Of a stretch of 64,000 nt of DNA, positions 24,907 through 37,700 are shown piece by piece; the first letter of the stretch is position 1, and every line of letters starts with the position of its first letter. The DNA lies in NCBI GenBank assembly GCA_037954235.1, contig JBBMOA010000012.1, positions 6,600,144-6,664,143 of the forward strand, written 5' to 3'. Under the pieces are notes generated by a model that did no database searches, was not told the DNA's origin, and was given only the letters and a program-made list of their open reading frames with translations. The position numbers and the translations under genes are program-made. Source of the stretch: Aulostomus chinensis (Eukaryota > Chordata > Actinopteri > Syngnathiformes > Aulostomidae).

Positions 24907-25599
24907 TGCTTTTGGCGATAATTTGATGCCTATTATGTAATTAAGGAGATGAAGCTGTGAACAAGAACAGTTAAACACTCTCTAGAAACCCCTGCTCTTC
25001 ACTGTAGGCGGTCATATGACACATGCTGATAAAAATCACTAAAATCCTGTTTTTGTTCATTTTTTTTAAAATGGCACATTTCAAAGAAACAAAAACTATT
25101 TTGAAGTTGAGTGTGTGCTCCAATAGTCTGTAGGATACCACTGAGTTTATAAGATTATAAAATCACAACTAAATGTTAACCTATATTCACCAATATTCAA
25201 GGCAGAGATCTTTTAACCACGTTTAAAGTGAACTTTATCGGAAGAAGACGGCTACACACACAAGTATGTGTCAGTTGCTCAAAACAAAACAAAAACAACA
25301 ATTAAAAAAACATACATATTTAATTAACCTCTTTTTTAATTTTTAACATTTTATATTTAATAGCCCACTTTCTTTCAAAATGTGGGCTATCACCCCATAG
25401 TAAATACCTCTTTGGGCTACCTTGCTACACCCTTTTTCTATTTACAGAGTTTTAAGTGTTAGTTACATGTTCCAATAACTCCTCTAGTTGGTAGTGATCA
25501 CATAACATTGATGTACGTCTTTAAGCATCATGTTAGTGCATCGCCGTGATTTTTTCCCACTACTTTTATCCATTTATTTTGTCACTATCCTGAGACGTA

Positions 25600-25771
25600 A
25601 ACCCCTAGGAACTAATCCAATCACTCGTTTCCAGTCGGATCCCAATACGTCTGGTATATGGCGCTCCGTCAAAACAGGAAGTCCTTTCCTGTAGCCGACC
25701 ATGCTCTAAACAGCTGACGGGAGTACTATTTTCTGTCACACAGTAGAAATTCTCCAAGAAAAGAACTCGAC
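25600..25771 (+). promoter_or_regulatory. Likely dars1 promoter and 5' UTR
   Basis: Just upstream of the start codon are a CCAAT word (25617-25621) and an imperfect palindrome, CAGGAAGTCCTTTCCTG (25675-25691), that offers two opposed ETS-type GGAA cores. No TATA box is seen. CCAAT plus ETS sites without TATA fits a housekeeping aminoacyl-tRNA synthetase. The transcription start is not determined. Confidence 0.5.
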
Positions 25772-25794
25772 ATGACTAAAGAAGAAGGGCAGGG
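25772..25794 (+). CDS. dars1: dars1 exon 1
   Basis: Encodes MTKEEGQ plus two bases of a Gly codon, followed by donor GTAAGA. The phase joins exactly to exon 2 (GG|G). There is no protein homology to check it by, so this start rests on the phase fit, the donor and the promoter-like sequence before it. Confidence 0.8.
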
Positions 25795-28700
25795 GTAAGA
25801 CGGTGTTAAAGCTACTCACACAACACTCACCTCTCCCAACGTTGTAGCACTAAAGTGATGTTACAACTTAAATCTGTGTGCGGCTAACTAGCGAGCATTG
25901 CCTGAACATGCAGGAGATTGCGTCAGCAGACAGGACAGTGACAGTGAGTTCTAGGACTATATTCATGAGCCAAGTGAGGTCCTTTACCGTGCAGAATTAG
26001 TTATTATATATACCCTAAAACAGTACTTCTATTATAAGTTGCTTTCTTGCCGCTGAGGGTGTTTTGAACAGCAATAATGTGTGCAGGGGTTCCCCTGATG
26101 TAATACCACGGGCCGGGGAGGAGCGTGGGTGCATTCTACTATCTTCAGCCCTGCACTAACACGTTTAATATCCAGCTTAATTAGAATTACAATGTTAGGT
26201 TTTAAGTCCAAACCGTTTGGCTAGCTTGTTGACAAAGATAGACGTCACGCTACTGAAGAAGGAGGCAGTCGTATTTACTTACACTTTGAACAAAACAGGA
26301 GTTTATCAAAATATTTAGATACTTGCAGCATAAATTTAAGCACACTGTGAGCCTCAGTGATGCTGGTTATTATTTTTTGTCATCTTCAAATGACATTTCT
26401 CCCTTGATGGAGCTGCATAAAGCTCTTGACTTGACCTGAGACAAGTTCTTGAATTTGTCTGATAAACTGGCGATATTAAACCCATGACCATTCAGATAGG
26501 AGGTTAATCTTTACACTTAAATATCATCTAAATATTGGCAAAGCTATGAGCATATCTACAGTGATGCAAAATTGTTCTTTGGACATTTAATGAATCAGAT
26601 TCATAAAACAAAACTCGACGTGTCGGGTGGCGCTTCTGCGCATTCCTCTGCTTTACTGTCTGTTCTCCCTCTGTTCATTAGGCTCCTAATCATTGGTTTA
26701 AAGTTAGACAAGATGAACCGTTTGGCATCGTAAAAAAGTTAGTCAGCCTTCAGTTATTTTAAACGCAGTTTATGTCATGTGACCAGAAAGCCTTGACGTG
26801 TGACTGAATACAGCACCTGCTGTAAGTTATTTATGTATTCTTACTGGCACTTGGTTAGAAACATAGTCTCTCCAACGTGTCCTGGGTCCTCCACAAGGCC
26901 TCCTACCGTTTGGACGTGCCCTGAACACCTCCCAGGGAGGCATCTGGTAGGCAACCTGACCAGATGCTCGAGCCACCTCATCTGACTCCTCTCGATGTGG
27001 AGGAGCAGAGGCTCTACTCTGAGCTCCTCCCGGATGGCAGAGCTTCTCACCCTGTCTCAAAGGGAGAGCTCAGCCTCAAGAGGAAACTCATTTCGGCTGC
27101 TTGTACCCATGATCTCGTCCTTCCGGTCAGAGCTCATGACCATAGGTGAGGGTAGGGATGTAGATTGACCAATAAATTGAGAGCTTGGCCTTTTGGCTCA
27201 GCTCCCTCTCACGACGGACCAATGCAGAGTCTGCATCACTGTAGATGCCACACCAATTCACCCGTCGATCTCAGGATCCAGCTTCCCTCACTCGTTAACA
27301 AGACCCCAAGAGACTTGAACCCCTCCATTTGGGGCAAGGTTTCATCCGGACCCAGAGATGGCACTCCACTCTTTTCTGAGCGAGGACCATGGACTCGGAC
27401 TCGCTGATTCTCATCTAGGCTGCTTCACACTTGGCTGTGAACCGATCTGCTAATGTTTATTTTAATCAATAATTATCTCTGTTTCCGTATTTAGGGTAAG
27501 CTGAGTTGTAAATCCTCTCAAGTGGAAACAGACAATTTTGCTAGGGGAAATAGTGTGAAATGAAAATGAAATGAATTTATGTTGATTGACTAATTATAAG
27601 AAAATATCAGTTTATAAGTCCAGCTGTTAAAGGGACATCATATTACAAATAATATTTTAGAATTTTAGCAACAAGTTGAATTACACTACCAAAGGCAATT
27701 CAAAATTCTGTCGTTGTTAGATCAGAATAATGTTTGGTTTGCGTTTTTCGCCCCTGGATGGAACGTAGTGTCCTGGAAGCCTCATTCACAGACAGCTAAG
27801 AGTTTTATTTTACGCGCAACTCTCCTTTCAATGGATGGTACTTTTCAAGATGTCATGATTCCAGACATGTTAGAGCTACTGTGCGTCTGGACAGGAGGGC
27901 CGTGGTGTTGTTGGACTCGTGCCATCACAACATGCGGCAACTGAAACAAATGGAAGCTTCAGTGTATGTTTACCTTTACAACATACGATAATTGGTTTGG
28001 ACGGTATTGGATTAGCTGTTAAAAGTTTGGCCAGCTTTTAATTTTGTTTGTGTTCAAATTTGTCAGCAGCTGCTCCAACAGTAAGAGTGATATAACTTGC
28101 CTGGTGGTAAAAGGACTGTTGATTCAGTTGAGCAAAATCAACAGGTTGCCGGAACATAGCAACATGAGTGTTTTTTAATTAATGGTGTGGGGCCAGCAGC
28201 ATCAGTGGGCCAGGCCCCACCTGGGCTGGTTTTTAGCTTCATAAATGTTATGTTTTGTAGTAGATTAAAAAAAAAAAATCAACAACCCACGATATCCCAT
28301 ATTTTTGTGTCATGAAATACTGGTTTTTAATGTTTCCCAAATCAGTATCATTTTGGTTTGTGTAAGTTTGGGAGTCAGACAAGTGCTAATGTGGTGAGCT
28401 GTTTTGTGTGAGAAGTCAAGGCCATGATTTGCTTTGATTTGAGTTGTTTTGGCTTTATCACTATTCATAGTTGGCCTTTGGTCCTTGTTATTTCCTCTGA
28501 CTACACGCAAGTAGTTGCCATATTGCTAGGAGGCTTCCTTGAGGTCTAAACACCTGGACCCCACAACACGCAGTCATGCACCTGCAGTCTGAGTGCACTT
28601 AACTGAAGTTAATGTGAGGCTCATTCAGAGTAAAGCAAAGTTCGGATGGTTCATGATATAAAGTCTGCGATTACGTCATTCATTGCCCCTCTTTATCTTT

Positions 28701-31700
28701 ATAGCCCTCCAGTCCTTGACCTAGAATATGAAGTTGCCCATTTCTCGACAAGCGGATACGCCACTGCCCTCTCTCCCTTGTATATTAAATTTCACTTTCA
28801 AATGCAGTATTTTTTTCAACCTAGGTAAAATAAAGGTCGACTTGTTATAATAAAACTGCTAAATTCTTGAATGTTAGAATACTAATGATTCTGAAAAGTG
28901 CTTGTGAGCTTCATGTTTGTCTCCAAGATTCAAGTAAGTTTTCCCTCCTTTCTGTCCTCACTGCTTATTGCGACTTTTTAAACTTCCGTCTCCTCACTCA
29001 CACAGGTTACATACAGATTGTGTTTGGGAATAACAATGGGATTAAAGGTGGATCGGACCTAAAAGCTGGTCGAGTCGATGGCTCAGAGTCATTTTTCCCG
29101 AGTGGTCAACAACTTCCTCTGGGATACAGAAGAAATAGAAGGTGGAAGTTGACCCTAATGTTTATGTTGTGTGTCTCTTCCTGTCCCAGGGCGGAGGAGG
29201 CCCAGTCAAAGAAAGGGCTAAAGAAACAGCAGAAGGAAGCAGAGAAAGCTGCAAAGAAGGCTGAGAAACAGGCCAAGCTGGTCAGTAGTGTTTTTTTTAT
29301 TCCTAGTCATATCCGTTACCCCCTCTCACAGCTGGTAGGGCTGTGACGTGCCTTTCCGCTGGGTATTGTGGGTCCAGGAGGGTTGGTCTGCTGCCAGGGG
29401 GGCAACGGTATCCATTGTCTTAAGTATTCCTGTCATTTTGGCTTTGTTTGTGTCTAGCCAAACAAAGTACTATTTCCCTTTTACTCTGAGTGCACAGCAT
29501 ATGAGCAGCTCCATCCTAGAATATGCGACCATCATACTCACTTGATGTAAAACGGTAAGCTCTCGACTCCATCGTTCAGATTCAACATCATTACCACCAA
29601 CAAGTAGATATCTGCTAACTGAGTGCATCGCGCCCATCAGTCCATAAGCAGATCAGTGGCCTGTGTCAAAATACTTTTTCACCTTCACAGCACAACTGCA
29701 GGGCCTCATCTCTCTTGCAGTGCAAGCATCTGCACTTTATTTTCTCAGTCCTTTTATCTTCTGGGGTTGCCCTGATGCCGGACTTTTTTTTTTTTTTTCT
29801 TTCCCTCAACCTTCACAGTACCAACTACTAAGCTGACGCCTGTGATCTTTTTCTCTGAAATTCAACTTCTGAATAACACTTCCTTTTTCAGCGAAACTGT
29901 CGTCATAAACAAGCGTTAACGAGGATGTCACAGTAAAATCTGTAAAACCAATCTTAACTGTAAATGCAGATAATCACACAATCCCAAAATTAGGGAAAAT
30001 CTTCTTGTCGCTCGAGTTACGACACCTTCATGAGAAGCCGGACATTTAATCATTTATTTTAAAGCACATGCCAGTCTCAACATGGTAGCATGTCCTTAAA
30101 GCCTGCATTACCACATGTTTTGTTTTGGTTTTTTTACTTTCTACAGCCGAAGTCTTTTTATCCATGTAGCCATTCCTGATTAAGACAATATTGTGAATTT
30201 TTTGAAAAAGAAACTGCATTACCTCATCCTGAATAAAGTCAGCATAAGCAATCTGATGAAGATATGGAGTTTCCTGATATTCAGCGTTATTGAAGTGTGT
30301 TGTAGACACGTATTCGCTTTGTCGCACTAAAGTCCTGCCAGTGTTTTTGCAGCCTTTTTGCAACACGTGAGGCTGCTGTACGATGCTGGTCTCAGTCTCC
30401 AGGGACTGGTACAAACTCAGTTGTAAGTGCAGTGTTTCACTTTTGTGCCGAGAAAACTGGAAATGTACCATAGCCGTTACATAACAGAAAGGTTTCAGGT
30501 CACATGTGTCAGGAAACTCAGACGTAGAGCCTAGGTAACGTGGGCGGCCATCTCCAGCCATTTGTTGGACTCTGTTCTGTGGCATGTAAATAAGATGGAA
30601 TATTCTACAAGAAACTCATGACACTTTACAATTAGAGCCGGTTCAGCACCGCACTCCCTCAGATAATTTACACCCAACAGTTGTCCTTCATTAAGCACAT
30701 CTTGAGACAGCGGTGCCAAAAAACATTGCTTTTAACATGCAGGAACGTGGAGCAGATCCAGGCTCAGTGGGAACGGACATCTGCTTTGACTGGAGAGACA
30801 AAGGCGGATAAGGGGAAGAGACAGAACAGAAACACAGTGACAAAGAGAGAGAAAGGAGGGGGAGCGTGAATGACAGACAGCTGTGGGATATGAACAAGAC
30901 AGAAGGAGAAAGACAAGTAGAGGGAAAGACAGAGGGACGGAGGACAGGCAGAGTTAAGACAACAAACAGTAACAACAAGGGCAGGAATAAAAGTAAACTA
31001 GCTACCAATAACAACATGTACCAGCTACTTAAACAATCAACTGCAGCATAATTGGAGCTTCTTCAGGTCTGCAGCCTCCTCCAGCAGCAGCAGCAGCAGT
31101 CAGGGAACTGGGAAGTGGGGAAGCACAAAGGCTCCAGGGAAGGAGTCAAGTTCGTAACAAGCATGTATGAATTAAGAGAGGAGGAGAGAGAAGCCCAGTG
31201 CACCATGGGACATCCCCCGGCAGTCTAAGCCTATAGCAGCATATCTGAGGGCCAGCCTAAGCAGCCCTAACTGTAAGCTTTATCAGAAAGGAAGGTCTTA
31301 AGTCTGCTCTTAAATGTAGAGAGGGTGTCTGCATCCCTGACTGAAACTGGGGGAGCCTGATAGCTGAAGGCTCTGGCTCCCATTTTACTTTTAGAGACTC
31401 TAGGGACCACAAGTAACTCTGCATCCTGGGAGCAAAGGGTTCTAGCTGGATAATAGGGGACTAGGAGCTCTGTCTGATATGAAGGAGCCTGATTGTTGAG
31501 GACTTTGTATGTTAGAAGGAGACTTCGGAATTCTAGTCTGAATTTAACAGGGAGCCAATGCAGACAAGCCAGTACAGGAGAGATGTGGTCTCTTCTACTA
31601 GTTCTTGTCAATATATTGGCAGCAGCGTTTTGGACCAGCTGGACAGTCTCTAGGGACTTATTAGTACAACCTGATAGGAGGGAATCACAGTAATCCAGCC

Positions 31701-34700
31701 TGGAAGTGACAAAAGCACGGACTAGTTGACTTATTTAGAATAAGGTCAGTGTCAACGTAGCCTGTGTTCCACCTACCTGTGGCTTGTCCAGGTCTAACCG
31801 AGCACTTGTTCACCAGTGCGTCTTGATTTAGTTGGCTTTACTGGAGAAAGGAACAAGGTATCTCTCCTGCCAACTGGATCCACCTGCTCAGCATGTTTGA
31901 AAGGATAAGCGAGTACTATTACGGCATGGCCTAAGGGGAAGACTTGAAAGCTGAGCTGAATATTTGTTGAATGAGTGCTCACTGTTTTATTTGCCTTTTA
32001 TGCTGACACTTGTCACTTTAGTCGCTCTGGTGTGGGTCTGTTGCTTCATGGCCATCGTAGGTCTATATTCGGTTGATCATAAACCGCCATATCATCCATC
32101 ATGTGACAAGATTATCATATCAAGGATGGTTGATTCCAATTCAGTCCACCACCATCAGCCAGTTCCATGCGGCAATATCAATTTGCATAGAAAATGCGTA
32201 ACTCTGCCAAGACCCAATCTCATCGTACACACACAAACTCATTTGCCTAGAAGTGAGTGCAGAGATAAAGAATATCTGTCCACTTATGCTCTTTCTATTA
32301 CAAAGCAATATCTCCTGCTGCCATTACTCATTGTCTGAGATGTGCCCCAGCAAAGAGTGGAGTTGCTGCCGCCTTCCAGGGTTCTAAGGCTTGGCTCCAG
32401 GAAGGCGGCCTTCGCTTTATTAATTTTGTTCAGATCCCCCTGATACCACAAAATGAAAACACAATTTAAATGTTGTCGCAAAGTGTTTGAAGTTGCGTCA
32501 TTTGATGCTGAATGTTTGGATTAGTTTGTGTTTGACTTTAGTTGATTGTCCCCCTGTGTTGTTTCCTGGATACTTTTAAAGTTCTTTAGACCCACATTTC
32601 TGTCTTTGTGTTTCAGGCAGCTGAACAACAAAGCACAGAGGAAGATGTAAGTGTCCTCCGTGATCTGGCTACTCATCCTCCAAGGTTCCGGTTCCCTGCC
32701 TTCTCTGGCTAACGTGACTCACTGCTGTTTTTCACACTTTTGCTATAGTTTGTATGCAAATACCTGCATGCTGCTCCCTGTTTCTGCATTCTGTGAGCAC
32801 AATCTGTACAGTCTGTTTTTTTTTTTTATCTCAGACACACGAGACAGACTGACGCTTACAAAATGAAAGTGTTAGAAAAAATAGCAAAATAAAAAGTTTA
32901 ATCAGATGATTTGATCTTCACAAGTGTTTGTGTTTTTTTGTTTTTTCCCCCCCAGGACTTTGCCAAGGACCGATATGGTGTTTCAGCAATGGTCCAGTCT
33001 CAACATAAAGTGGGTTAGTATGGCAGCTGCTTTGTCCATTCTTTTTTTTTTTTTTTGATCGACACTCTTTATCTTTCGAGCGTTTGTTTGCTGTGGTGCA
33101 GATCGGGACAGAAAACCAAATATCTCACTCCAAAATAGTAAAAAGCTGGCATTAACTCCACATGTGGAAGTGTCACATTGTAACAGAATCCAAAATGCAA
33201 GTAGGTGAATCCTGTTCCAGCAACAGCCACGGAGCTGGGTCCTCTTTCTGTCCTGGGAATCTTTCGGTGTGGGGAAAAGAGATTTACGCTAATAGTCCCA
33301 GTAGTGTTGATCAGTCACACATTTGTTGGTTTTATGCAGGTAAACGGGGGGGGGGGGGGGGGGGTGCTTTGCAGGCCTGAAAAGTCTCTGAACTGACTTA
33401 CAAGCTAGCTTTTTATTTGATCTGCGTTCATAGACGTCCCCGTCCAACTCCATTTTTTTCATCTGAAACTCTGAATTGAATCAAACACAATAAACGGCAA
33501 ACGGGAGAGGAAGTCCCACCCTGGATATCCGCTGGCTGCCCCTGTTGCCCTAGAGGCTGTAGCATAGTTAACGTTAACTGCTAACTGTTGCGTTTACCAT
33601 TCAAAAATCACTAAAGCAGCATTAATTTGCGAAAATTGATGAACAAAATATTTAAGTCTCATGAACTCCTATTATCAGTACTCCAAAATATCCTTTCAGT
33701 CCAGGGAAGCCTAGGTGATGCTAATTTTCAGGCAGGGCTACAAAAATACGTCATCCTTGTGGCATCCTATTGAGTTTCTCTGTCTGGCTCGTGGTAAGAA
33801 ACCACCCATTATTCTGCTGATATTCATCGCTGACCCCACTGGTGTGGAGTGTGAGTTTCTCGCCAGATTACCGACAAGTTGCACCTTCATCTCGAGAGAT
33901 TTAAGGGCATCAAAGTCATCGTGGCACCTCAACCTGAGCGTCCTCTCTGATGTGGAGAATGAAACTTTCAAATGAAACAAGATGATACCCTCATACAGAA
34001 CTTATCAGATTACTTCAGTCTGGCTCCTTTTTAAGTCACAGATCAGTTCCAACTGATTACCACCGTAAAAGTTTATTTGTCTCGCGCTCTATCAAAACGA
34101 ATGTGCTGTAATTCATTCTTGTGATTAATAGTGTATGTGATAACTCCCGGATGACTGCGAGCGAGGCAGCAGGCCTCACCTGTCGGGGTTCGTCGGTGCT
34201 TTTTCAGCTCCAGTGGCTGCAAACAAAGTGGGGCCTTGCTCACCTGCATGCCAAGCCCCAGCTATGAGGATGACGTGGGGGGTTGGCGGGAGAGGACTTT
34301 CATGTGGGTCGACAGCGTTTCCTGCCAAAAGGACGGCTCTGTTTTCTCTGGTGTAGCCTCTCTGTCTGCTGCGTCTGCATGCTGATAATAAGGAGAAAAC
34401 ATGCCTCTGAGTGACACAGGTGAAACTGGAGTCTATTTGTCACCAGCCCACAGATAATGGGTTGGACAGCTTTTCAGCAAGCCTCCTCGGGCGTCTTATT
34501 TATTAGGCACATCTGTAATTTGAGCATTTTAATGTGCACGCGTCTACACAAGCTCATGCATGATTATTCACATTTCTCTCTGCCTTTGGAGACCTGCGAG
34601 GTAAGAGTTTGCGCTGTGTAAGACTCTTTGGGAAATGGATCCAGCTAAGTCCTTTAGAACTAATGTGATTTTTCTGTGTGAGTCAGACAGGGCCTTGGTG

Positions 34701-37700
34701 ATGGTCCAAGACCTTACTCCGAAGAAAGCTGATGAGCTGATCTGGCTCCGGGCTCGGGTTCACACAAGCAGAGCCAAAGGTGAGACACCCCCCCCCCCCC
34801 TTTCACCTGTGTTCACCCTTTGTGACTTTGATGAACTTCCTTTAGTGAGAAAGACACAAAAAGCCAACATCATCTGACCCCTGTGCTAATCCCTGGTTTA
34901 CCATAGAGAAACATCTAAAACGTATGCCCTTGGGCTAGTTCTTCATTAGGCATGCCTGAAATTATACTTGGGCTTTGGTCACGTAGGCAAAAACATGGGG
35001 TTAAATTAATAGATCAGCTCTTTTACTCCTACCCTATCCGCCCTTTGCGTCTGATCTAAATCAGTCAGATCAGTGTCTCCCTGGTCTTCCTGCCCCTTTC
35101 TTCTATTCAAGAGCCAACAGTGGCCTGACCATCTGACATCACAACACTGAAGGTCTGAAACCAAAGAACTGGGTAGTGTGGATACACAATCCCTGTACTA
35201 TATCTCAGAATTGGGAGAATTAGACGAAGTTGTCCTCTTGTTTCCAGTATCGCGTCACTCAGTGTGGTGGGGTTGTGCAGACACGTAGAGAGCTGCTTCC
35301 TCGTCTTCTCATGTTCAGCACTTCACTGCCAACAGGGAGATCAGATATTTCCAGGGTTCCAGCTACTGGCAGGTGTGAAATTTTTGTTTTTTTTTCCATT
35401 CGAATACAATGAACCCTCTCAGCTTTAATAGCTTATTCCAGCCCCATAAGAAACATGAAGCTTCTTAGCTTCCTCGATTGATTACAAATAAAGTAAATGA
35501 TTACTTGTGGGCTGTTTCCTTTTGAGATAACTCCCGGCCCTCCAATTATGCTCTTTCTTTCCTCTCAGAGATAGAGAATAACATCTGGATTTGGTCTATG
35601 ATGAGGTGAATCTGTTGGTGGCATTCCTAATATCCCACCTCCTTCTCACAGGCAACAAACATCAAAGTACCTGGGTGGTCCGACTGTCTACTGGCCCTGG
35701 ATTTTGTTGGCTTAATTGTTTACACTGTTCCTAGGTGTGTTTGTTAGGAAGGTGGCTATTCTCCACTCTGTTCTCTTCAAAGAGAAGGGCCCTTCACAGA
35801 TCTTCCACTCTACCTGTAGGTGAAACGCAGGACTCTTGCAGCTGGACGGCGATCCTCCTCTTGAGTTACACAAACTTGTGTTGGTTCAGACAGAATGCCT
35901 CAGTGAGTAATGAAATATTATTACTCGTTGTTTTTGTTTCAGGCAAGCAGTGCTTCTTGGTCCTGCGTCAACAGCAGTTCAACGTGCAGGCACTTGTCGC
36001 AGTGGGAGATCGTGCCAGCAAGCAGATGGTCAAGTTTGCTGCGAAGTGAGTACGGAGACTGTGCTTCCTGTCAGAGAGGAGGAAAACAATGGTGGGAAAA
36101 TCCTGGGCCCTAATTGTCCGCTGATCCATTTTCACACATTCTGACACAGGCGGAGGCTGGGGAAGTCAATCATTTTTCACTTGACAACAAAAGCTTGGCT
36201 GTTAACAGGGCGGGATACAGTGGTGTTTTAATGGAGTGGTTCCTGTTGAGATGGCAGATATAGCGACTTGGATCAGAGAGGGTGGAGAAATCCAGGAGAG
36301 CCAAGCGTCATTAATCTTGTTAGCAGACCAATTGTCGTCCATTACTGTTGGTCAATGAATGAACAGGAATATCCGCGGATGCACTTTGGCTGATAGTGTT
36401 TGATGTTTACAGGAGGGCTTATTCATCATGCTACTGTTAATGTGTATTTCCATCCCCATTAAGACACTTGAAACTTGATGCGGTGCGTACAATCGTCTGT
36501 CGTGTTTTTGTTTTTACACGCATAAACACACAAGATATTGTGTAATGTGGCCAACACCTACATCTGTAATCTTCCAGACCAAAGTGACAGTTAAGACGTT
36601 GTATAACGTAGAACTTAGGTAATTCAGACATTGCAGCAGTGTCTAATCCTGTTTAAACAAGCTCACTCATCTGTTGCAGACATGATTGCTCTGCAACCTC
36701 ACGAGGTTCATAGAAATTGGTTTAAATGAAAAACTGTTAACTAAGTCAGACATCACCTGGGAAGCTTCAGACCCCATCATTGTTCCACACTGTGACCTCT
36801 GACTCATGTCGGACTGAAAAGCATTTTAGCTGGAAAGTAAGACTGATTTTTTTTAATTTTTTTTTTTTTTTTAGACGGTATAATGTTTTATAAGTAGAGT
36901 AACTTAAAAAAAAATGGCTGTTTGCCACCTGCCTGAATCCATTTTACTCACAGTTTATAAACGAGACACTTTAGTTTGGTGCAGTATATTGAGGTTTATC
37001 AGAAGCTAAACAAAATTAGTCTGGGTCCAAAGATTAACAGATGCAACAAGATACCCCCGGGGTTAATGCACATGATCTTGCCATCAAGCTGGAAGTGAAT
37101 TGCGGGTAAATCAACACGACATGCATACATTCTGTACATTCTTTTTTCTCGTCCCCCTCCACCTCCGTCTCTCTCGAGAACTCAAACCCATTCCCCTGCT
37201 CAAACAAAACAATTCTTGTAAAAGCCCCAAAATTGTTGCACCAACAAAAACATTCAAAAAAACAGTTGAGTTTGAGTTTGGAGAAAGGTGGAAGCTGGGA
37301 AAAAAAAAATGTTGATGCAAAACACAACAAACAGTACATCCGACCACATCCAGAGACTCCATGGGGTCGCAGTGGGAGAGCGAGCGCTACACCTGTAGCT
37401 TCAAGCATTAAAGGTAGTATCAAAATGTACCTTCCCACCCTACTGCTTCTTCACAGACGAATTCTACCACCACAAACACAACAGTCTTGATACGAAACAG
37501 AGTGACATTCTGAGAAACCTCAACACTTTGTTTCTCACTCTTGTCAACCAGATTTAAAAAAGAAAATTCTCATGATTTCTTGTGGCAGGACCCGTGGAAA
37601 TATAGCATTACTAGAATAGAAAGGCCTCACGCTGTTCTATTACATCACGTCTTGACGGAGCTGAATCATATCTGCTGTATTGTTAATTTCATGTACCCAG

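Larger units (their letters stand above)
22730..25600. other. Intergenic between cxcr4 and dars1, no gene
   Basis: This contains an imperfect TG tract (23792-23862), an (ATT)n run (24673-24699) and a (GA)n run (24872-24906). No exon is supported. Confidence 0.5.

Noticed and set aside
28867..29189. Open frame running into dars1 exon 2 from upstream
   Set aside because: A clear acceptor (TGTCCCAG) precedes GCGGAGGAG, and exon 1 at 25772 joins in perfect phase. The upstream part has no homology.
33738..33980. Open on both strands (80 and 86 codons) in dars1 intron 4
   Set aside because: No recognisable motif, weak splice sites and no phase match to dars1.
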